Positions 6,779 to 9,547 of a stretch of DNA of 9,547 nt are shown in pieces (within the stretch, counting starts at the first letter, position 1; each line of letters opens with the position of its first letter). Below the pieces are notes generated by a model. The model saw only the letters and a list, made by a program, of their open reading frames with translations. It had not been told where the DNA came from and did no database searches. The stretch covers positions 1 through 9,547 of the forward strand of contig JAZLDV010000131.1 of the NCBI GenBank assembly GCA_045614925.1, written 5' to 3'. This stretch comes from JAZLDV01 sp045614925. GTDB taxonomy: Bacteria > Bacillota_I > Bacilli_A > Erysipelotrichales > Coprobacillaceae. Position numbers and translations under genes: made by a program.

Positions 6779-6783
6779 ATAAT

Positions 6784-6821
6784 AAAAAAAGCAATCTGAT
6801 TCCCCAAAGATTGCTTTTTTT
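6784..6821 (-). terminator. Rho-independent terminator of the TPR/DUF4037/DUF4125 gene
   Basis: GCAATCT (6791-6797) pairs with AGATTGC (6808-6814). The pairing is extended by A7 on the left against T7 on the right, giving up to 14 bp around a 10-nt loop. Read on the minus strand it starts 3 nt after the stop codon and ends in seven T. It is symmetric and may also stop plus-strand transcripts. Confidence 0.85.
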
Positions 6822-6824
6822 ATT

Positions 6825-9125
6825 TTATATTTTTAATTCTGCATCTTCTATATTTTTATATCCATATAGCTTTGCTGTATTATTCATAATCTCATATGCT
6901 AAATTCTTATCCTGTTTTAACATATCTATAATTAATCTTCCATAAAGCGTAAATGTCCTATCAGAATATGTAGATAACTCTCCTCTTAAATAAGTTTCAT
7001 ATGATGTATCATCACTTTTATCTTCTTTTGTTCTTATAACTCTTGCAAGAGATGTCATTTTAGGGAACTGGAAAGTTAACTGTTCCATCATATCTACCTG
7101 TATACGAATAATTTCTTCTTGAATTGCTATTCTTTTGTCATTTCTTTTTTCTAGATATTGTTCTAATTGCTTATATTCATCATAATGTGTACTTTCCATC
7201 ATACGTGCATATTTTTCACTAATTAGATTCCATCCTTTATTTTTCGCATTTATAAGATCTATGTAATAACTATCTAATAATTCTCTATTATAAGTCATAT
7301 ACTGGCTTTTTCTCATAATATAAAATACAGGGTAATTATTCTGACACGATGCTCTACCACCAATATTCTGTGTTTTATCAAACATATCCCATTCTTCTTT
7401 GATAATCTTTTCAATGACGTCATCATGACTTTCTAGAATAGTAGATATATGTCGTTCTAGAAATAATTCATCTTTATATATTAAATCTCTTTTTTCTAAT
7501 TCTTCTTTAAATAAAGATGCCAACTGTTCAAATAATACAATATTTTTATCATCTTTATTAATCATTTCATTACTATAACAGCTATTCCATTTTATTAATG
7601 GTGTTTCTACAAGTTTATCTAATAGTCTAATTACTTTTCTTCCTAATGCATTATTTTCTAACCCTTTTCTTTTCCATTTATAATAAGGAGCATATTCTTT
7701 ATTAATTAGATATACAAGATCCATTGAAACTTCTATTGCCTTATTTTTACATAACATTGCACTAATATAATCATTTCTTGCCATCATTCTAGAATAATTA
7801 CTTTGTGCATATTGTGAAAAATAATGCAATGCATTTGCTAGTTTTTGTCTATATAAATTATCTGGATAATAATTCAATAATTGATTTCTTATTGAAGTAA
7901 ACAATCCTAAACGATCTTCAAAAACCATACCATTACATGCTACAGCTAATTGATATTCATCTATTCTGTCAAATTCTATCTTATCTCCACTCTCATAATC
8001 CTTATCACTCATTAATAATCTATTATAGAACTCATTAATATTCATGACTCCTCTTCTTTGCTTCAATAAGCCTTGATGAACACATAACTCTTCATAAAAC
8101 TCTTGTAATGACTTACCAATAGCCTGATAATCTTCTTCATTTAGCCATATACAAAACCCTATACCAAAATCATGATCTTTAGAAATCTCATCTTCAAAAC
8201 CAAAACAATCAGACCCTTCTCCCACAATTCCAATAGCCATTCTATCTGCATATTCACTAAATCTTTCAAATAGTTTATTTTTACACTTTGTTTCATAATA
8301 ATCTTTACATAATTCCAGATGACTTTTATTCATATGATTCTTTGCATATTCATACTTTTCTTGTACTCTTCTATAATTGTCATTCTTTCCTACATGCTTT
8401 TCTAATTCCTTTAAACCTAATCCATAATACTTATACGCTTTAGAAAAATCATTATCCATATAAGCATCACCCATAGCCACTAAACATGCACCATAATGAA
8501 AATCTCTTTCTCCATCATCTACAAATATTTCTAGTGCTTTATTTAAATAAATTAAAGCTTGAGTGCGTGATTCTTCATCTCCCATATGTATTAATGAAAC
8601 AGCAAGATTAACCCTTGTAATCGCCTGTTGTATATCACAACCATCATACAAATCAACTACCTTCAATGCTTTATATAATACATCACTTGATTTTTTATAA
8701 TCTCCTGTCTCCTGATACAACAAACCAAAATTATTATATAAATTTGCCCATCCAAAATCAGTTTCATTTAACAAATTCTTATATATTGCCTCACACTGAA
8801 AGAAATGTTCTTCAGATTCTTTATGCATCGCAAATGCTCTATATGCATTTGCAATATTCAATAAACATGTTGCATATTCATAGCTTCCAGCAATATTTAA
8901 TTCATCTAATACTTTTCTTAATTCCTTACAATAAGAAATTCCTTTATCATTTTGCGTTGTATCTCTGCAAAATCCTATCATCTCATTTAATAAAGTAAAC
9001 AAAATATCTAAATACTGTTTATCTCTTGCTTCATTTATATTTCTAACAAGATAATCTTCTATCTCTTTTAAATCATATTGACCAAACATCTGATCATAAT
9101 GTTCTAATATTTCCTGTATATTCAT
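6825..9125 (-). CDS. TPR-like / DUF4037 (nucleotidyltransferase-like) / DUF4125 protein of unknown function
   Basis: This large soluble protein (766 residues) has no signal peptide or membrane segment, so it is probably cytoplasmic. Residues about 35-265 are paired amphipathic helices with TPR character (CLLNIANAYRAF, NLYNNFGLLYQETGDYKKS, YGACLVAMGDAYMDNDFSKA), likely a protein- or peptide-binding module. Residues about 285-500 resemble DUF4037. They contain GEGSDCFGFEDEISKDHDFG (302-321), the G-S...D-x-D signature of the nucleotidyltransferase fold with Asp317 and Asp319. A helical stretch follows, like the substrate-binding helices of aminoglycoside-type nucleotidyltransferases (about 425-505). 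Residues about 560-765 match DUF4125 (EEWDMF, GGRASCQNN, FYIMRKSQYM). The substrate is unknown. GGTGA precedes the ATG at 9125; I could not place a convincing promoter. Terminators on both sides suggest a single-gene unit. The domain names come from recalled family patterns and were not searched. Confidence 0.85.
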   Translation of the reverse strand: MNIQEILEHYDQMFGQYDLKEIEDYLVRNINEARDKQYLDILFTLLNEMIGFCRDTTQNDKGISYCKELRKVLDELNIAGSYEYATCLLNIANAYRAFAMHKESEEHFFQCEAIYKNLLNETDFGWANLYNNFGLLYQETGDYKKSSDVLYKALKVVDLYDGCDIQQAITRVNLAVSLIHMGDEESRTQALIYLNKALEIFVDDGERDFHYGACLVAMGDAYMDNDFSKAYKYYGLGLKELEKHVGKNDNYRRVQEKYEYAKNHMNKSHLELCKDYYETKCKNKLFERFSEYADRMAIGIVGEGSDCFGFEDEISKDHDFGIGFCIWLNEEDYQAIGKSLQEFYEELCVHQGLLKQRRGVMNINEFYNRLLMSDKDYESGDKIEFDRIDEYQLAVACNGMVFEDRLGLFTSIRNQLLNYYPDNLYRQKLANALHYFSQYAQSNYSRMMARNDYISAMLCKNKAIEVSMDLVYLINKEYAPYYKWKRKGLENNALGRKVIRLLDKLVETPLIKWNSCYSNEMINKDDKNIVLFEQLASLFKEELEKRDLIYKDELFLERHISTILESHDDVIEKIIKEEWDMFDKTQNIGGRASCQNNYPVFYIMRKSQYMTYNRELLDSYYIDLINAKNKGWNLISEKYARMMESTHYDEYKQLEQYLEKRNDKRIAIQEEIIRIQVDMMEQLTFQFPKMTSLARVIRTKEDKSDDTSYETYLRGELSTYSDRTFTLYGRLIIDMLKQDKNLAYEIMNNTAKLYGYKNIEDAELKI

Positions 9126-9193
9126 AATTTCACCACTTTCATATACATTCTACACATAAACATATAAAAAATCACACTATATGCTTATTTTTC

Positions 9194-9226
9194 AAAAAAA
9201 GAAGTAGGAGTCATACCCCTACTTCT
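9194..9226 (-). terminator. Rho-independent terminator of the cell-wall-binding repeat protein gene
   Basis: On the minus strand, AGAAGTAGGGG (9226-9216) pairs with CTCCTACTTCT (9210-9200) with one G-U wobble, around a 5-nt loop. The stem is followed directly by seven T. It starts about 5 nt after the stop at 9232. Confidence 0.9.
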
Positions 9227-9231
9227 CTGTT

Positions 9232-9547
9232 TTATCCTAACCAAGCTCCGTTAGAATTGAATTTTTGAACTTTTCCGTCAATAGTGACAGTTCCTGTTAC
9301 CATTGCACCTTTAGAATTGAAATAGTACCAAGTATTGTTGATTTTTAACCAACCAGTAACCATAGCGTTATTTAAATAATACCATGTACCGTTTACTTGT
9401 TGCCAACCAGTCATCATATGGCTATTTAAGTAATACCACTCACCATCAATGAATTGCCATCCAGTTTTCATTGCTGAATCTAAGTAATACCATTTACCGT
9501 TATCTTTAACCCATCCAGTTTTCATAGCTGAGTCTAAGAAGTACCAT
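9232..9547 (-). CDS. C-terminal cell-wall/choline-binding repeat region of a surface protein (5' end outside window)
   Basis: The reading frame is open to the window edge and ends with TAA at 9232; about 104 residues are visible and the start lies beyond 9547. An internal ATG at 9525 falls inside a repeat and is not the real start. The sequence consists of 18-residue units of the form WYYLxSxMxTGWxxxxGx: four complete units, then a diverged fifth (WYYFNSKGAMVTG...) and the short tail FNSNGAWLG. This is the CW_binding_1 / choline-binding / glucan-binding repeat type, which holds secreted proteins such as autolysins, adhesins or toxins on teichoic acids or polysaccharide. The aromatic positions are intact. 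The function depends on the missing N-terminal part, and the ligand cannot be told from the repeats. Confidence 0.92.
   Translation of the reverse strand, partial: WYFLDSAMKTGWVKDNGKWYYLDSAMKTGWQFIDGEWYYLNSHMMTGWQQVNGTWYYLNNAMVTGWLKINNTWYYFNSKGAMVTGTVTIDGKVQKFNSNGAWLG
9331..9546 (-). repeat. Four tandem 54-bp coding repeats
   Basis: Four in-frame 54-bp units (9546-9493, 9492-9439, 9438-9385, 9384-9331) each encode one 18-residue binding repeat beginning with TGG TAY. They have diverged at silent and variable positions. The array probably continues beyond the window. Confidence 0.85.

Larger units (their letters stand above)
6526..6783. other. Gene-free, hairpin-rich convergent intergenic stretch
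   Basis: Together with the two terminators this forms a 342-bp gap between convergent genes. I see no RNA gene and no well-supported protein gene in it. It is very AT-rich and holds several separate inverted repeats (6529-6546, 6589-6605, 6607-6679, 6708-6723, 6731-6748, 6757-6778). Two short overlapping plus-strand frames encode hydrophobic peptides but have no ribosome site. It could be a structured RNA, a decayed mobile repeat, or stacked terminator remnants. Confidence 0.6.

Noticed and set aside
8666..8998. Plus-strand open frame of 110 codons
   Set aside because: It is opposite the TPR region of the 766-residue protein; the peptide is low-complexity (H, L, Y, I, Q) with no motif.
9331..9546. 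Regular 54-bp repeats considered as a CRISPR-like or satellite array
   Set aside because: The units are contiguous, in frame and encode the known WYYL...TGW binding repeat; there are no unique spacers.

Overview
The window is a stretch of an AT-rich, Gram-positive (Firmicutes-like) chromosome. Its gene content suggests an anaerobe of the Erysipelotrichia/Coprobacillaceae type, as found in the gut. The clues are an oxygen-sensitive class III ribonucleotide reductase, a SipW-type secreted protein, a secreted protein ending in choline/glucan-binding-type GW repeats, and a perfect CcpA cre box. The taxonomic placement is inference; no rRNA or marker gene is present to settle it. No tRNA, rRNA, CRISPR array, transposase or phage gene was seen.

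Layout, left to right. (1) Positions 1-1232, minus strand: the N-terminal 410 residues of a secreted protein with a SipW-dependent signal peptide and a probable beta-helix region, under its own promoter; the C-terminus lies outside the window. (2) 1364-3541, minus: complete nrdD with a good sigma-A-type promoter and a terminator, and without nrdG beside it. (3) 3752-4234, minus: a small cytoplasmic cyclophilin (peptidyl-prolyl isomerase) with its own terminator. (4) A 187-bp divergent intergenic region holding the promoter of the next gene, with a perfect catabolite-response element laid over its -35 box. (5) 4422-6482, plus: an EF-G paralogue with all five domains but altered GTPase motifs. 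(6) A 342-bp convergent gap (6483-6824) packed with inverted repeats. (7) 6825-9125, minus: a 766-residue protein combining TPR-like helices, a DUF4037 nucleotidyltransferase-like domain and a DUF4125 domain. (8) 9232-9547, minus: the C-terminal end of a surface protein made of 18-residue cell-wall-binding repeats.

Almost every gene appears monocistronic: each has its own terminator and most have a recognisable promoter, so the neighbours need not work together. The main functional theme is anaerobic, carbon-responsive physiology.

The most interesting unit is the EF-G paralogue. It keeps the P-loop but has Ser in place of the catalytic His of DTPGH and has lost the NKxD guanine-recognition motif. 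It also appears to be repressed by CcpA. This recalls the carbon-starvation-induced, GTPase-independent EF-G2 reported in Bacteroides. The second candidate for new biology is the TPR/DUF4037/DUF4125 protein, whose nucleotidyltransferase-like motif is intact but whose function is unknown.
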